A stretch of DNA of 64,000 nt from positions 2,356,001 through 2,420,000 of the forward strand of contig CAWIRC010000001.1 in the NCBI GenBank assembly GCA_963838495.1. Reading direction: 5' to 3'. The position numbers and the translations under genes are program-made. This DNA is from JBEKIK01 sp963838495 (GTDB lineage: Bacteria > Planctomycetota > Planctomycetia > Pirellulales > Thermoguttaceae). The notes under the pieces are model-generated. The model had not been told where the DNA came from. It was given only the letters and a program-made list of their open reading frames with translations, and ran no database searches. Shown piece after piece: positions 44,958 to 55,083 of the stretch. Positions within the stretch are counted from its first letter, which is position 1; each line of letters begins with the position of its first letter.

Positions 44958-47262
44958 ATGAGACGTCTTTTCTTGCGTATTGGCGTGTTGGCAATGTTCG
45001 TCGTCTTGGGCCTGATCGCCTATGCCTATGCCCAGCGAGGGTCAGCAGACAGATATTCCTCGGACGAGGATTCGGCGGAGAGCGAATCACCGCTTCGCGG
45101 GCCTGGTGCACAAAACACATCGCCGAATTACACGGTTAATCCATTGAGGGACAACGCGCTTAGGGTGGGACCTGCCGCGGATAATTCGTCGAATAAAAAT
45201 CCGGTTATGGACGCCCGGATAAAACGAGTAGCCGCCGACGCCCCGGCCGCCGATCCCGGCGTTCGGCCCGGGGGCGATCCCTTTGGCCTGGCGTCGCACA
45301 AGGGCGGAAAGCCGGCCAATCAAACGGCCGGGCAACCGCCTGCCAACAACAGTATTCCAGACGCCGCCGCACTCGATCCGCCGCCGACCGGGCACCGCCT
45401 GCGGGCGACGACGCGGAGCAAACAAGATATCCGCAGCTTGTGGGACCGAATTTGAATAATCCCTCGGGTGCGGAACAGAGTTACAAACGCGGTGAAGGAG
45501 AGAATAATACCGGCGATCACCCAGCAAGGCAAAATCCATCTTATCCGCCTCTGGTCGAGCAATATCGCGCGGGCAGCGGCTCGGCAGATCGCCCGGTTGC
45601 CGCCGATAGGAGCAGGGATCGATATTCGGACGCGGGTAATCCGCCCGACCGCCGGCAAGGATACGGGAATACGGCGGATCGCTACAGCGACAATCGCGGC
45701 GGTGCGCCGGCCTTGGCATCCAACGGCCAGGAACCCGGACCGTTCATGGCCGATCCGTCATCGGCGCCCAAGGCCCTTTCGCAGACGGCCGACAGGGGGC
45801 GGGATCGCAATTCGGGCGGCAATGCCGGGATTTCGGCACAAGAAGGCTTCGCAAACGGCGAGGCGACCGGCCAGCCCGGCTCAAAACAACTCGAAGGCGC
45901 CAAACTCCGCAAGTGACGATCCAAAAATTCGCCCCAAGGGAAATACAAGTGGGCAAGCCGGCGGTGTTCAAGATCGCGGTTCGCAACACGGGAGCGATCC
46001 CGGCCGGCCAGGTGGAAATTCACGACCAGGTGCCCAGGGGAACTAAACTGCTGGGCACGACGCCCCGGGCGTCGCAGGGGCCGCGGGGCGAAATCGTCTG
46101 GACCATAGGCACGCTGCGCCCGGGCGAGGAATCGTCGGTGGAGATGGAAATAATGCCCACCGCCGAGGGCGAGATCGGCAGCGTGGCAACCGTCCATTTC
46201 GGCGCCGACGCGACTGCCCGGACCATCTCCACGCGGCCGAAACTGGTCCTGGAAATGTCGGCCGCGGAAAAGGTCTTGATCGGCGAACAGGTGGTGTTGT
46301 CGATCATGGTATCGAACCCGGGCACGGGCGTGGCCACGGGCGTGGTGCTGGAAGAACATCTTCCCCCCGGGCTGCAACATCCGGCCGGCGCGGATTTGGA
46401 ATACGAGGTGGGCAATTTGCGTCCCGGCGAAAGCAAGAAACTCGATCTGGCCATGGCCGCAGTTTCGCCGGGCCAGGCGGCAAACATACTTACCGCCCGG
46501 GGCGACGGGAACCTGCAGGCGCAAGAGCGGCTGGATATTCAAGTGGTCGCTCCAAAACTGGACATCGCCATGGATGGCCCCAAGCGCCGCTACCTGGAGC
46601 GCGAGGCGGTGTACCAGGTATCGCTGAGCAATCCGGGCACGGCCGCCGCTCGGCAGGTGGAACTGGTGGCTTATCTGCCGCCGGGACTGAAATTCGTAAG
46701 CGCCAACAACTCGGGGCATTACGACAATGCCAACCACGCGGTTTCTTGGCGCCTGCAAGAGTTGCCTTGCAACGAAACCGGCTCGGTGGAACTCGTGACC
46801 ATGCCGGTGGAGTCCGGCCAGCAGAGCATCAAGCTTCGCAGCACGGCCGAAAAGGGGCTGGTCGTGGAAAAAGAACAGCCGGTGCTTGTGGAGGGCATTG
46901 CCTCGATCGCGTTCCAGCCGATGGACGTAACCGGGCCGATCGAGGTGGGCGGGGAGACGATTTATGAAGTTCGCGTGGTGAACCAGGGCTCGAAGGCCGC
47001 CAGCAACGTGCGATTATCGGTGCTTTTGCCGCCCGAACTACAGCCGCTGGCCGCGGACGGCCCCACGCGGCACGCCATCGAGCCGGGGCGGATCGTGTTC
47101 GAGGGTCTTGCCCGGCTTGCCCCCAAGGCCGACGCCAATTACCGCATCAAGGCCAAGGGCATCCGCGCCGGCGATCTGCGCACCAAATTCCAACTCATGA
47201 CCGACGAGATGCAAACCCCCGTGACCAAGGAAGAAAGCACGCGGGTATACGCGGACGAGTGA
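44958..47262 (+). CDS. DUF11-repeat surface or periplasmic protein, two frameshifts
   Basis: Large exported protein of about 770 residues typical of planctomycetes. N-terminal signal anchor RRLFLRIGVLAMFVVLGLIA; a long low-complexity Pro/Asn/Gly/Asp region (about 25-315); then four or more DUF11-like immunoglobulin-type repeats (about 316-765), each with a form of VGKPAVFKIAVRNTGAIPAG, V-x-DQVPRGTKLLGTTP and LRPGEES. Frames change at about 45440 and at 45912, where LEGAKLRK should run on into VTIQKFAPREIQVGKPA. The low-complexity part makes the first site less exact. The family is thought to sit at the cell surface or cell wall; no function is established. Confidence 0.82.
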
Positions 47263-47328
47263 GCACCTGGCATATATGACAGGTGAGACACTAGCTCTAG
47301 GCATTTCATTCTATTACACTTATGTGTA

Positions 47329-48106
47329 ATGATGCCTCCGCAGATTCATGTTTATGCACTGCCCAAGTTTGCCGATCCGGATGCGCTTGCCGGCGGGACG
47401 GCGGTGGTGATCGACGTGTTGCGGGCGGCGACGACGATTGTTTATGCGCTGGCGGCCGGGGCGAAAACGGTCATCCCTTGCGGGGAAATCGAAAAGGCCC
47501 GTTTAATTGCTGCTAAATTTTCGCCTGATGAAATAATTCTTGGCGGCGAACGCGGCGGTATGCCGATTGAAGGATTCGACCTGGGCAACTCGCCCGAAGA
47601 ATATACGCCCGTGCGGGTGCGGGGGAAAACGATCATCTTCACCACCACGAACGGCACCCGGGCCCTGCTGCACGCCAAAAAAGCGAAGCAAATTCTGCTG
47701 GGGGCGTTTGTCAATGCATCGGTGGTCGTCGAACGTCTGATCGGGCAGGAAAACGTGCATCTGCGTTTGCGCCGGAACCGACGGGCAGCCAACCAATGAA
47801 GACATCATGTTGGCGGGCATGTTGGCCGAGGAACTCCGGCGCCAGGGGGGTGCGAAATATAAACTGAACCATGAGGCCATTGCCGCCTGCGACTTGTGGC
47901 GGCATACTTTAGAAGTCACGCAGGCGTCGATCGCCAGCCCGCCGGGGCCTGAACCGTTGGCAACAATAATGCGTCATAGCCTTGGCGGACAAAACCTTGC
48001 ATCGCTGGGCCTGGACCGCGACATCCTGGCCGCCGCCCGGATCGACCGCTTCGCAATAGTGCCCCAATTCGATCCGGAAACATCATTTATACAAGTTATG
48101 AAGTAG
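47329..48106 (+). CDS. comB: 2-phosphosulfolactate phosphatase family (ComB), one frameshift
   Basis: ComB removes phosphate from 2-phospho-3-sulfolactate; many bacterial homologues have an uncertain substrate. The first frame has AGGTAVVIDVLRAATTIVYA, LGGERGGMPIEGFDLGNSP and KTIIFTTTNGTRALLHA, all typical. An extra base near 47764 breaks it; the next frame continues VCAGTDGQPTNEDIMLAGML and ends FAIVPQFDPETSFIQV. Joined length about 258 residues, the family norm. It lies between the DUF11 gene and glyS, with no coenzyme M genes nearby. Confidence 0.85.
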
Positions 48107-48254
48107 ATTTGAGAATTAACATATTCACTCACCCGGAGCAAGCTCCGGGGCTAAACGATAATTCATGTTGGGGCAGCAGTTCAACTGCTGCCCCAACATA
48201 GTCAAAAAAACTGACCACTATCCACTGACCACTAATTCTATCCAATAAACGACC
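48107..48254. repeat. Spacer with a family C palindrome
   Basis: ACCCGGAGCAAGCTCCGGGG (48131-48150), a palindrome with AGC-rich loop related to 54909-54930, and family C copy 3 (48166-48198), identical to 40231-40263. Confidence 0.8.
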
Positions 48255-49864
48255 ATGGAAATGGAACAACTGGTAGCACTGTGCAAGCGGCGGGGATTTC
48301 TTTTTCAGTCGAGCGAAATATACGGGGGCTTAAACGGCTTTTGGGACTACGGCCCGCTGGGCGTGGAACTGAAGCGCAACGTCCGCGAGGCCTGGTGGCG
48401 CGACATGGTCACCGGGCACAACGAACTGGAGATTCCGCCCGGGCGCCTTCGGCCTATGAAATGACCGGCCTCGATTGCACGATCATCATGCATCCGCAGG
48501 TCTGGAAGTGCTCGGGCCACTACGACTTGTTCCACGACTACCTGGTCGATTGCCGGGAGTCGAAACGCCGCTACCGCTACGACCAGGTGCAAGGCCGGTG
48601 GGTCAGTGCAGGGGCCAGCGGATTTTCGTGGCCACCGAGGCCGGCGGCAAAGAAGGCCTGGAGGAAACCCAGCAAAAGGCGCTCAAGTTTTTCAATCTCC
48701 GCTGCAAAGCACGCCGACGAACTGGCCTGGGACGGGCCGCTGGTCTCGCTCACGACGATCAAGGATTTCTCGCAGGTGCTCGGCCCGGACGCCAAAACTC
48801 TCGGCACGATAACCGAGCCGCGGGAATTCAACCTGATGTTCGAAACCCATACCGGGGCGATCAGCGACGAGAGCAGCAAGACGTTCCTGCGTCCGGAGAC
48901 CGCCCAGGGGATCTTCGTCAATTTCAAGAACGTGCTGGACAGCACGCGGGTGAAAATTCCCTTTGGCATCGCCCAGGTGGGCAAGAGTTTTCGCAACGAG
49001 ATCACGCCGCGGAATTTCACCTTCCGCTCCCGCGAATTCGAGCAGATGGAGATCGAGTTTTTCTGCCATCCCTCGACCTCGCCCGAGTGGTACAAGTACT
49101 GGCGCGACCGGCGGTACCAATGGTATCTCGATTTGGGGCTGGCCGGCGAACGGCTGCGGCTGCGCGATCACGAAAAGGAGGAGCTGAGCCATTATTCCTG
49201 CGGCACGGCCGACATCGAATACGGCTTCCCCTTCCTGGCGTCCGGCGATTTTGGCGAATTGGAGGGCGTGGCCCACCGCGGCGATTTCGATCTGCGCAGC
49301 CACATGGAAGGCAAACTGGTGCGCTCGGGCGACTCGCTGGTGGTGGAACTCGACGCCGAAGGCAAGCCGCGATACCGCGGGAGCGGCAAGGACCTGACTT
49401 ATTTCGACGACCAGACCCGCGAAAGATTCGTCCCGCACGTGATCGAGCCGTCGGCCGGGGCGGATCGGGCGACGCTGGCCTTCCTTTGCGAGGCGTACAA
49501 CGAAGACGAGGCCCCGGACGAAAACGGCGTGCCCACGAAGCGGGTGTTCATGAAGTTCCATCCCCGCTTGGCCCCGGTCAAAGCGGCGGTATTCCCGCTG
49601 GTGAAAAAGGACGGCATGCCCGAGATCGCCAAGGAAATCTACTCTGCCTTGAAGCCGCACATGAACGTGTTTTACGACGAGAAAGGAGCGGTGGGGCGCC
49701 GCTACCGCCGGCAGGACGAAGTGGGAACGCCGTTCTGCATAACGGTCGACGGCCAAACCCTTGCCGACGGCACGGTGACCATCCGCGACCGCGACACGCT
49801 CAAACAATGGCGGGTAAAAAAAGAGGATTGCGCAAGCGAGATCCTCGAGCGTCTGCGGGCATAG
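48255..49864 (+). CDS. glyS: Glycine-tRNA ligase (homodimeric type), three frameshifts
   Basis: Class II synthetase of the single-chain alpha2 type. Frame 1 starts at 48255 (MEMEQLVALCKRRGFLFQSS, EIYGGLNGFWDYGPLGVELK). It shifts near 48442 into MTGLDCTIIMHPQVWKCSGH, near 48610 into QRIFVATEAGGKEGLEETQQ, and near 48705 back into HADELAWDGPLVSLTTIKDF. Class II motif 2 is in FGIAQVGKSFRNEITPRNFT and FRSREFEQMEIEFF; motif 3 lies in the VIEPSAGADRATLAFLCEAY region; the anticodon domain ends the protein. Joined length about 537 residues is normal. The gene is essential, so the three shifts close together are surely sequence errors. Confidence 0.9.
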
Positions 49865-49987
49865 AAAGGGTTCGGGATTCGGGGTTCAGGACTCAATTCT
49901 TGTGTTGGATTTTGCTTGTTTTTTGTGCTTATCGAGCAAATACTAATAATAGGCGGGCAAACAGGGTCTTGCAGCGGGAGATATGCC

Positions 49988-50310
49988 GTGAAACGTATTA
50001 TTGTTCCTTTAGCAGCGTTAATGATTTTATTGGGAGGGCTTGAAATTCTCAAAGCCGATGAGACTCCTACGCCCAGCGATTTCAGGTCTTATACGCAAGG
50101 CTTCACGCCGCAATTGGGCGGGGTGTATCGCAATCCGGACGCGTACTTGCCTTACTACCCGGGATATGCACCTATTGGCAATCGGCGCCATTGTATCCAT
50201 ACGCATATCCGGCATTTTATTATCCTTATGGATACTATTGGCAGCCGGGTTATTGGCCAGGGGGGCAATGCAATGGGCCGCGGGCCGGGCAGAATCGTAA
50301 GGGGCATTGA
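49988..50310 (+). CDS. Small secreted Tyr/Pro/Gly-rich protein, one frameshift
   Basis: GTG at 49988 with GGGAG upstream starts a signal peptide, KRIIVPLAALMILLGGLEIL, cleaved near KADE. The mature part has TQGFTPQLGGVYRNPDAYLP and YYPGYAP; a one-base change near 50173 then leads to YWQSAPLYPYAYPAFYYPYG and YYWQPGYWPGG, ending KGH at 50308-50310. In the uncorrected frame the aromatic pattern vanishes, so the shift is clear. About 107 residues. Tyr/Pro-rich secreted proteins often assemble in cell walls or matrices, but I do not recognise a family. Confidence 0.65.
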
Positions 50311-50352
50311 TCCGCTGGCGGTGCGGATCGCGGCGCTGCCCTCATTCTAATA

Positions 50353-50388
50353 CTCTCCCGACCAAACTTCATTCGCTGCCCGGAGAGG
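50353..50388. repeat. Family A repeat, copy A10 (decayed)
   Basis: CTCTCCCGACCAAACTTCAT then TCGCTGCCCGGAGAGG. Like A11 it has the AAACTTC variant, but CAT breaks the loop and CGCT for CGGT breaks the stem, so it looks degenerate. Confidence 0.75.
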
Positions 50389-50407
50389 ATATTTTTAGAA
50401 CAGGATA

Positions 50408-51196
50408 TTACTCTTTTTCCTGAATCTTGGATTCCAGTGAGTCCAATTGACCCCTCAGATCGCCGAGCAGAAGTTGGGAATTTACGCCGCTGTCGAGATG
50501 CATATAAGACGGGGCGGGCGACGGGCCGTGAATTGTTTTCAATCGAGCGGCGTTTGTTTTTAAATCGCGGAGTGCTTCGCCGACCCTATCCAGCCTGGCG
50601 GCGGTGCGATGATTGTCAAGCCAGAAGCGATTGATCTGCAACAGCAGGCCGATCAACAGAGAGACCTGGCCGGCGGCGGCGATGGGCAAACCGATTTTCC
50701 ACAATTCGCCGCGCCCGGTCCATAGCGACCAGCCCAGCAACATGCCGCCGCAAGTCAAGGCCGCGATTCCCAGCGACAATGCCGCCCAAACGAGCACGGC
50801 GAGAAACGAACCGCCGATGCTATAGTGCCGTGTTTTCGATTTTCGCTTGCGCGATACCATCATTGGCTGCGCGTGACGGGAACTCATGGCCTCGTGGGCA
50901 GGATCGCTCCGAACCACGCCCAGCCGGCCGGTTTTTTCCCGACCCTGCTCGGCGGCCGCGCCGACTTGCAACGCCCGGGCGATGTCCCATAACTGGCCGT
51001 CGAGTTCCCTGGGGTCATAAGCCGTGATTTCCTCGACGCCGGCATGCGCCGGAGGTGAATCGACTGGGTGTAGTTTTGTGCCAGTTTCCGATGGGCATTG
51101 ACCGCCCACGGCCTCGCCGCACCGCGGACAGCAAAACCTACACTCGTCCGAACCTGCGATAGCAGGGACGTCTTGTTGGCAATGTCGACACCACAT
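50408..51196 (-). CDS. Membrane protein with N-terminal zinc ribbon
   Basis: 262 residues. Four cysteines in two pairs (MWCRHCQQDVPAI and CRFCCPRCGEAV) form a probable zinc ribbon at residues 3-27. A hydrophilic region (about 30-125) follows, then two membrane helices (SFLAVLVWAALSLGIAALTC and KIGLPIAAAGQVSLLIGLLL, about 130-190), and a C-terminal coiled coil (QLDSLESKIQEKE). Such proteins are frequent in planctomycetes but have no assigned role. Single gene between the Tyr-rich protein and the cytochrome operon, on the minus strand. Confidence 0.7.
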   Translation of the reverse strand: MWCRHCQQDVPAIAGSDECRFCCPRCGEAVGGQCPSETGTKLHPVDSPPAHAGVEEITAYDPRELDGQLWDIARALQVGAAAEQGREKTGRLGVVRSDPAHEAMSSRHAQPMMVSRKRKSKTRHYSIGGSFLAVLVWAALSLGIAALTCGGMLLGWSLWTGRGELWKIGLPIAAAGQVSLLIGLLLQINRFWLDNHRTAARLDRVGEALRDLKTNAARLKTIHGPSPAPSYMHLDSGVNSQLLLGDLRGQLDSLESKIQEKE

Positions 51197-51496
51197 GGTG
51201 TTGATAGAATCGGCCGAAAACCAGGTAAACTGTAGCGATTTCGTAAGATTAACCGCCCAAAAGAAGGGCCTAAAATGAAAACAGATAAAATAGGATGTTT
51301 TAGCAAACTGGGAATCAACACGGAGACACGGAGAGCACAGAAAACGTCGTCAGCTATCAGCCATCAGCTTTCAGTAGCGAACTTATAGATTTCGATACGC
51401 AGAAATATCATTCATCCTTCATCCCTCATCCTTCATCCTTTTATTCTCCATGTTCTCCGTGATCTCCGTGCCTCCGTGTTGAACTTTTCATCATAG
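51197..51496. repeat. Spacer filled with CGGAG-, CAGCTTTCAG- and CATCC-type repeats
   Basis: CACGGAGACACGGAGAGCAC (about 51317-51336) and its inverse TCTCCGTGCCTCCGTG (about 51462-51478) form the ends; between them GTCAGCTATCAGCCATCAGC and CATCCTTCATCCCTCATCC tracts. The same kit appears at 57121-57330. No gene. Confidence 0.6.
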
Positions 51497-53300
51497 TTAC
51501 TTTTTTTCTTCAGGTTCGAACGATTTACCGCGGAGCCAATCGGTTAGAAATTGGATGGCTTGGGGGCTGAGGATGTTTTTTGCCGGGTCGTTGGTTTCGG
51601 CATAGGAGGGCATGCGATCGTTATTGCCGCCAAAGAAGCGTTTCGACTTGGGATTGGCGATCACGGCGGCGGTCCACTCGGCCGAGCCGTAACCGGTCAA
51701 ATCCGGGGCATTGCCCAGCTTGCCTTTGTCGTGGAACTTGTGGCAGTCGGTGCAACTGAAATCATCGGCCAGCGATTTCCGGCCTTCCTCGATAATCGCG
51801 GCGTCCCGGGCGTCGATCTCTTGCTGCGAAGGCAGTTGCGCCTCCGCCGAGAGAGCGATAATCACCTGCTGAAGATTTTTCTTTTCATCTTCGTCCAACG
51901 AGCCGAGCGTCTCCTTGACGAAATTAGCCATGCCGCCCTTGCGGAGCTTGGTATTGCCGTAATAATCGGAACTGAGAATGGTCTCCGGGCTGAGCAGGCC
52001 GGCAAGCCACTGGCGCGAGGCAAAGGCGTATAAATTCGGAGCGGAAGGATCTAAAGCTCTTATGCCCAGTCCGTTTCCATCCAGGGCGTTGTGGCAAACA
52101 GCGCATTGTTGTTTGAAGACGTTGCGAGTTTGGGTGAGATCGTCATTGCGCAACAATGTCAGAACCCCGGCGGCGGGAATGCCCTTTGCCCGGACGAGCT
52201 GAATTGCCCGATCGGCCTGCCACCGTTGCTGGGCGAGGGCGTTTTGATGGTAAAGATCGGCGGCGTCCCTGGCATAGGAACGATAGGAAAGAAAAAATCC
52301 TCCGGCAAGCAGGACCAAAGTAGCGGCGACGTTGAAATAGTGCCCGATGCGAATCCGCCCGATAAACGGCACAAGCAAAAAGTATATCAGGACCAGACCC
52401 GGCACAATGAAGATCGGCAGTACGGCTTTATCGCCGGGAAAAAGCCGGGAAAACTCGTACAGGGCGCGGAAAGCCCATTCCGGCCGGGCGGCGGAGTAAA
52501 AATTGGCCGGGTCCGGATCGGCAGGCGAACCCAGGGCCAGGCCGGCGCCATCGCCCGATACGCCGTGCCACAAGGCCAGGATTAAAACCGCCGCCAGCAC
52601 AACTAGGCCCGCCACGGCGTTGCGCCAGGCCTGGCCGGGCCAATAAGAATTATTATAGGCGGCAATTTTCGCGTTTGCCCGCCGGGCGAACGCGCGATAA
52701 AGCACCAAGAGCAATAAAAATCCGCCGGCAAACAATCCGATATGCAGGGCCAGGAACCGGGTAAGCGTGAGTTGTCCGAACTCCAGGCCGCCGATGGCGA
52801 TTTTGTAGAGCGGCTGGCCCACTTCCGGCAAGAGGAGGAGGAACTTGGTGCGTACTTGCGTGGCGGCATAACCGTTCTGGCTCCATGGCAGCAGGTCGCC
52901 GGTTAAAAGCAGGGCCAGGGCGCAGAGGCACATCAAGAGGGCGGCCCAATAAATCATTTCCCGGGGCGGCCGGTACCAGCCCCGGATGATCATCTGCAAG
53001 AGGTTCAACCCGGCCAGCGCCAGCAGCATTTGGCCGCCGTAATGATGCATGGCCCGCAGCAGCCATCCGCCGGCGACATGATATTGCAGCCAGTAAACGC
53101 TTTCCCAAGCGGTTTGCGCCGGGACTGTAGTAGGCCCAAATGAAGAAACCTGTTATGGCTTGGATGCAAAAGGCGAAAAATATGGCGGCGGGCAAGGACC
53201 TGGCCCAGGAAGCGCCGCCGGGCAAAGGGGCGTCGGCCAGACGCTTAAGGCCGTCGGCCAGTCCGGTTCGATCGTTAAGCCAACGAAGCGGGGATTTCAT
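51497..53300 (-). CDS. Cytochrome b fused to dihaem cytochrome c (bc complex), one frameshift
   Basis: Quinol-oxidising cytochrome b with a C-terminal cytochrome c tail, about 601 residues. Start ATG read from 53300; an indel near 53120 separates FIWAYYSPGA from TAWESVYWLQYHVAGGWLL. Residues 1-340 align with b6 plus subunit IV. Haem ligands: His about 85 (RAMHHYGG) and His about 186 (RFLALHIGL) are present, but the positions of the second pair are Asn about 99 (AGLNLLQ) and Tyr about 201 (LVLYRAF). The Qo motif is PEWA (about 272), not PEWY. Two haem c sites follow, CAVCH (about 400) and CTDCH (about 518). Downstream of the Rieske gene. Confidence 0.88.
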
Positions 53301-53373
53301 GGTTTAGAGTTTACAGTTTACAGTTTACGGTTCACAGTCGAGTTTTTAAACCGTAAACTGTTTACTATAAACT

Positions 53374-53949
53374 TTATAATTGTCTTTGTGCAATTTTAGT
53401 TGCTATTCCGGGGGTGAAATTCTGGAATTTCACCCAAACTTCGTTATCATTGCGGATTTCGGTATCCAGTGAATCCATGTCTCGCGGGCAGGGCGAGTTT
53501 TGGGCCAGGCGTTTGCCGGCAAGATCGAAGCTTGCGGCGTGGCAGGGGCAGAAGAATTTCTTGCCGTCTGCGGCCTCTTCGAGCATAATTACGCAGCCCG
53601 CATGGGGGCAGACGACTTGCAGGGCTTCGACTCGATCCTTGCCCGTGCGCCGCAGATACACCGCGCCTATGTGTTCGCTGGGAAAGAGGTACCAGGCGTC
53701 GGCGCGATCGGCGACGACGGGGAATTTTTGCGGAGTGCCGTCATGGGGCAAAGCATCGAGGCTTGTTACGCGGATCAATTTGCCCAAGCGGCCTTTTTGG
53801 CGCAAGGGATTTAAAAACGCCACGATTCCCACCGCCGCCGGCGTGATCAAGGCCACGGCCCCGGCAATTACGGCGGTCATTTTAGCCAAAAAACCCCGGC
53901 GATGCGCTAGTTGGTTTTTTTGGATCGAATTGCAACTATAACCGGCCAT
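53374..53949 (-). CDS. Rieske 2Fe-2S protein of the bc complex
   Basis: 191 residues from the ATG read from 53949, with AGGA about eight bases upstream. One N-terminal membrane anchor (VIAGAVALITPAAVGIVAFL, about 30-55) after a basic twin-Arg-like stretch AHRRGFLAK. The cluster is bound by CPHAGC and CPCHAASFDLAG (about 130-160), with Cys-His in each. Passes electrons from quinol to cytochrome c. The cytochrome b/c gene follows after 73 bases, so the two form a two-gene operon; no separate cytochrome c1 is seen, its part being the fused tail. Confidence 0.92.
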   Translation of the reverse strand: MAGYSCNSIQKNQLAHRRGFLAKMTAVIAGAVALITPAAVGIVAFLNPLRQKGRLGKLIRVTSLDALPHDGTPQKFPVVADRADAWYLFPSEHIGAVYLRRTGKDRVEALQVVCPHAGCVIMLEEAADGKKFFCPCHAASFDLAGKRLAQNSPCPRDMDSLDTEIRNDNEVWVKFQNFTPGIATKIAQRQL

Positions 53950-53991
53950 TTGTTCATCCTGATACCGTATCATCCTATTATGGGTTTGCGC

Positions 53992-54023
53992 AAGCCCCCG
54001 ATGCAATCACCGGGGGCTAAATA
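53992..54023. repeat. Family D palindrome, copy D3
   Basis: AGCCCCCGATGCAATCACCG then GGGGCTAAAT; one arm has decayed (CCGATG for CCGGTG). Lies between the Rieske gene and the Spy-like gene end. Confidence 0.75.
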
Positions 54024-54055
54024 GGATTCACGCAGAACGGGAGAGTTTTGGGGAG

Positions 54056-54838
54056 TTAATTTTCCGCGCCTGCTCCACCGGTGCCACCTTGTCCGCCAGG
54101 GCCGCCGGGTCCTCCGCGGCCGCGGAAGCCGGGGCCTCTGAGTTCGGATTCGGGGATAGTCAGTTTTTCGCCTTTCATTTTTTCGAGGGCGGTTTTTTGG
54201 GCATCGGTGAGCACGGCCAGTAGTTGTTTTTCGGTGTCTTGGCGGATTTCGCGTATTTTAGGGAATGCCGACTGAAAATCTCCGCCCTCGAACAGCTCGC
54301 GGATCTTCTTGCCCGCGTCCTCGTTGATGGTCTTGATCTTGTCCACCTGCTCTGTCGAGAGTTTCAAGTCCTCTTGTACTTGCTTGTCGTTAAGGGCCTG
54401 GACGCCTGCCATTTGCAGGGCGATTTCTTTCAGTCTTTTTGCTTGTTTGGGAAGGAGGATGCTTTCCAGGGCTTTATTGAATTTCTCTTGAATTGGCTGC
54501 ATCTTTTTTCCCATTTCTTCCATCCATTTCTGGCGTTCTTCCTGGGTCATATCAGGCGGCGGCGGCGTCATGCCCTCGCCCGCTTCTCGCATGGAGGACA
54601 TCATTTTTTCGCCGGCGTCTTTGATTTTGTCCTTTTGATCATCGACGAGTTCCAGTTCTTTTTGCACGGTGGGCATGTTGAGCAGTATCCCGTACATCAT
54701 CGATACGGACATCGTCGGGCCGCCGAACATGGGCATGAATCCCATACCCGGCCCAGGCTGGGCCCAAGCCGCGGCGCTTAGGATCGAAACTGCCAACAGT
54801 GCAAGAGCTATCGAAGCAAAACGTATTGAACGATCCAT
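54056..54838 (-). CDS. Periplasmic Spy/CpxP-like protein
   Basis: 260 residues from the ATG read from 54838, which has AAGGAG upstream; the upstream in-frame start would add 46 residues of intergenic repeat and is rejected. Signal peptide ASIALALLAVSILSAAAWAQ. The mature part is highly charged and helical (about 60-215): QKELELVDDQKDKIKDAGEK, RLKEIALQMAGVQALNDKQV and KIREIRQDTEKQLLAVLTDAQ, the LTxxQ-type pattern of the Spy/CpxP family. C-terminus is Gly-rich (GPGGPGGQGGTGGAG). Possibly a periplasmic chaperone or stress sensor; inferred from pattern only. Confidence 0.75.
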   Translation of the reverse strand: MDRSIRFASIALALLAVSILSAAAWAQPGPGMGFMPMFGGPTMSVSMMYGILLNMPTVQKELELVDDQKDKIKDAGEKMMSSMREAGEGMTPPPPDMTQEERQKWMEEMGKKMQPIQEKFNKALESILLPKQAKRLKEIALQMAGVQALNDKQVQEDLKLSTEQVDKIKTINEDAGKKIRELFEGGDFQSAFPKIREIRQDTEKQLLAVLTDAQKTALEKMKGEKLTIPESELRGPGFRGRGGPGGPGGQGGTGGAGAEN

Positions 54839-55083
54839 AAAGTCACTCCTTGTAAAGAGTTTAAGGGAGGATAAATTTGCGATACGCAAGCTATTATTTG
54901 CGGGATACGCTCCCGGGGCAAGCTCCGAGGGTATTGAATTCCAGGTTCTCAGCGCAATTAAGCACGAGTTTTGCAACCCCTGGGCTTGGTTTGATTCACA
55001 TGTATAACACGGCTTATCAAACGGCGTATTATAAAACTATGGATGCGACATTTTTCAAATGACAACAAGCGGTTACGGGATAA
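54839..55083. other. Short intergenic spacer
   Basis: GCTCCCGGGGCAAGCTCCGAGG (split: GCTCCCGGGGC, AAGCTCCGAGG) at about 54908-54929 belongs to the same small palindrome family as 915-945 and 48131-48150. No gene. Confidence 0.5.

Noticed and set aside
45440..45912. DUF11 gene considered as three separate genes
   Set aside because: The middle part has no start or ribosome binding site and continues the low-complexity region, and the third part lacks a signal peptide.
54056..54976. Longer start for the Spy-like protein
   Set aside because: The added 46 residues are translated repeat DNA and would bury the signal peptide; AAGGAG precedes the ATG at 54838.
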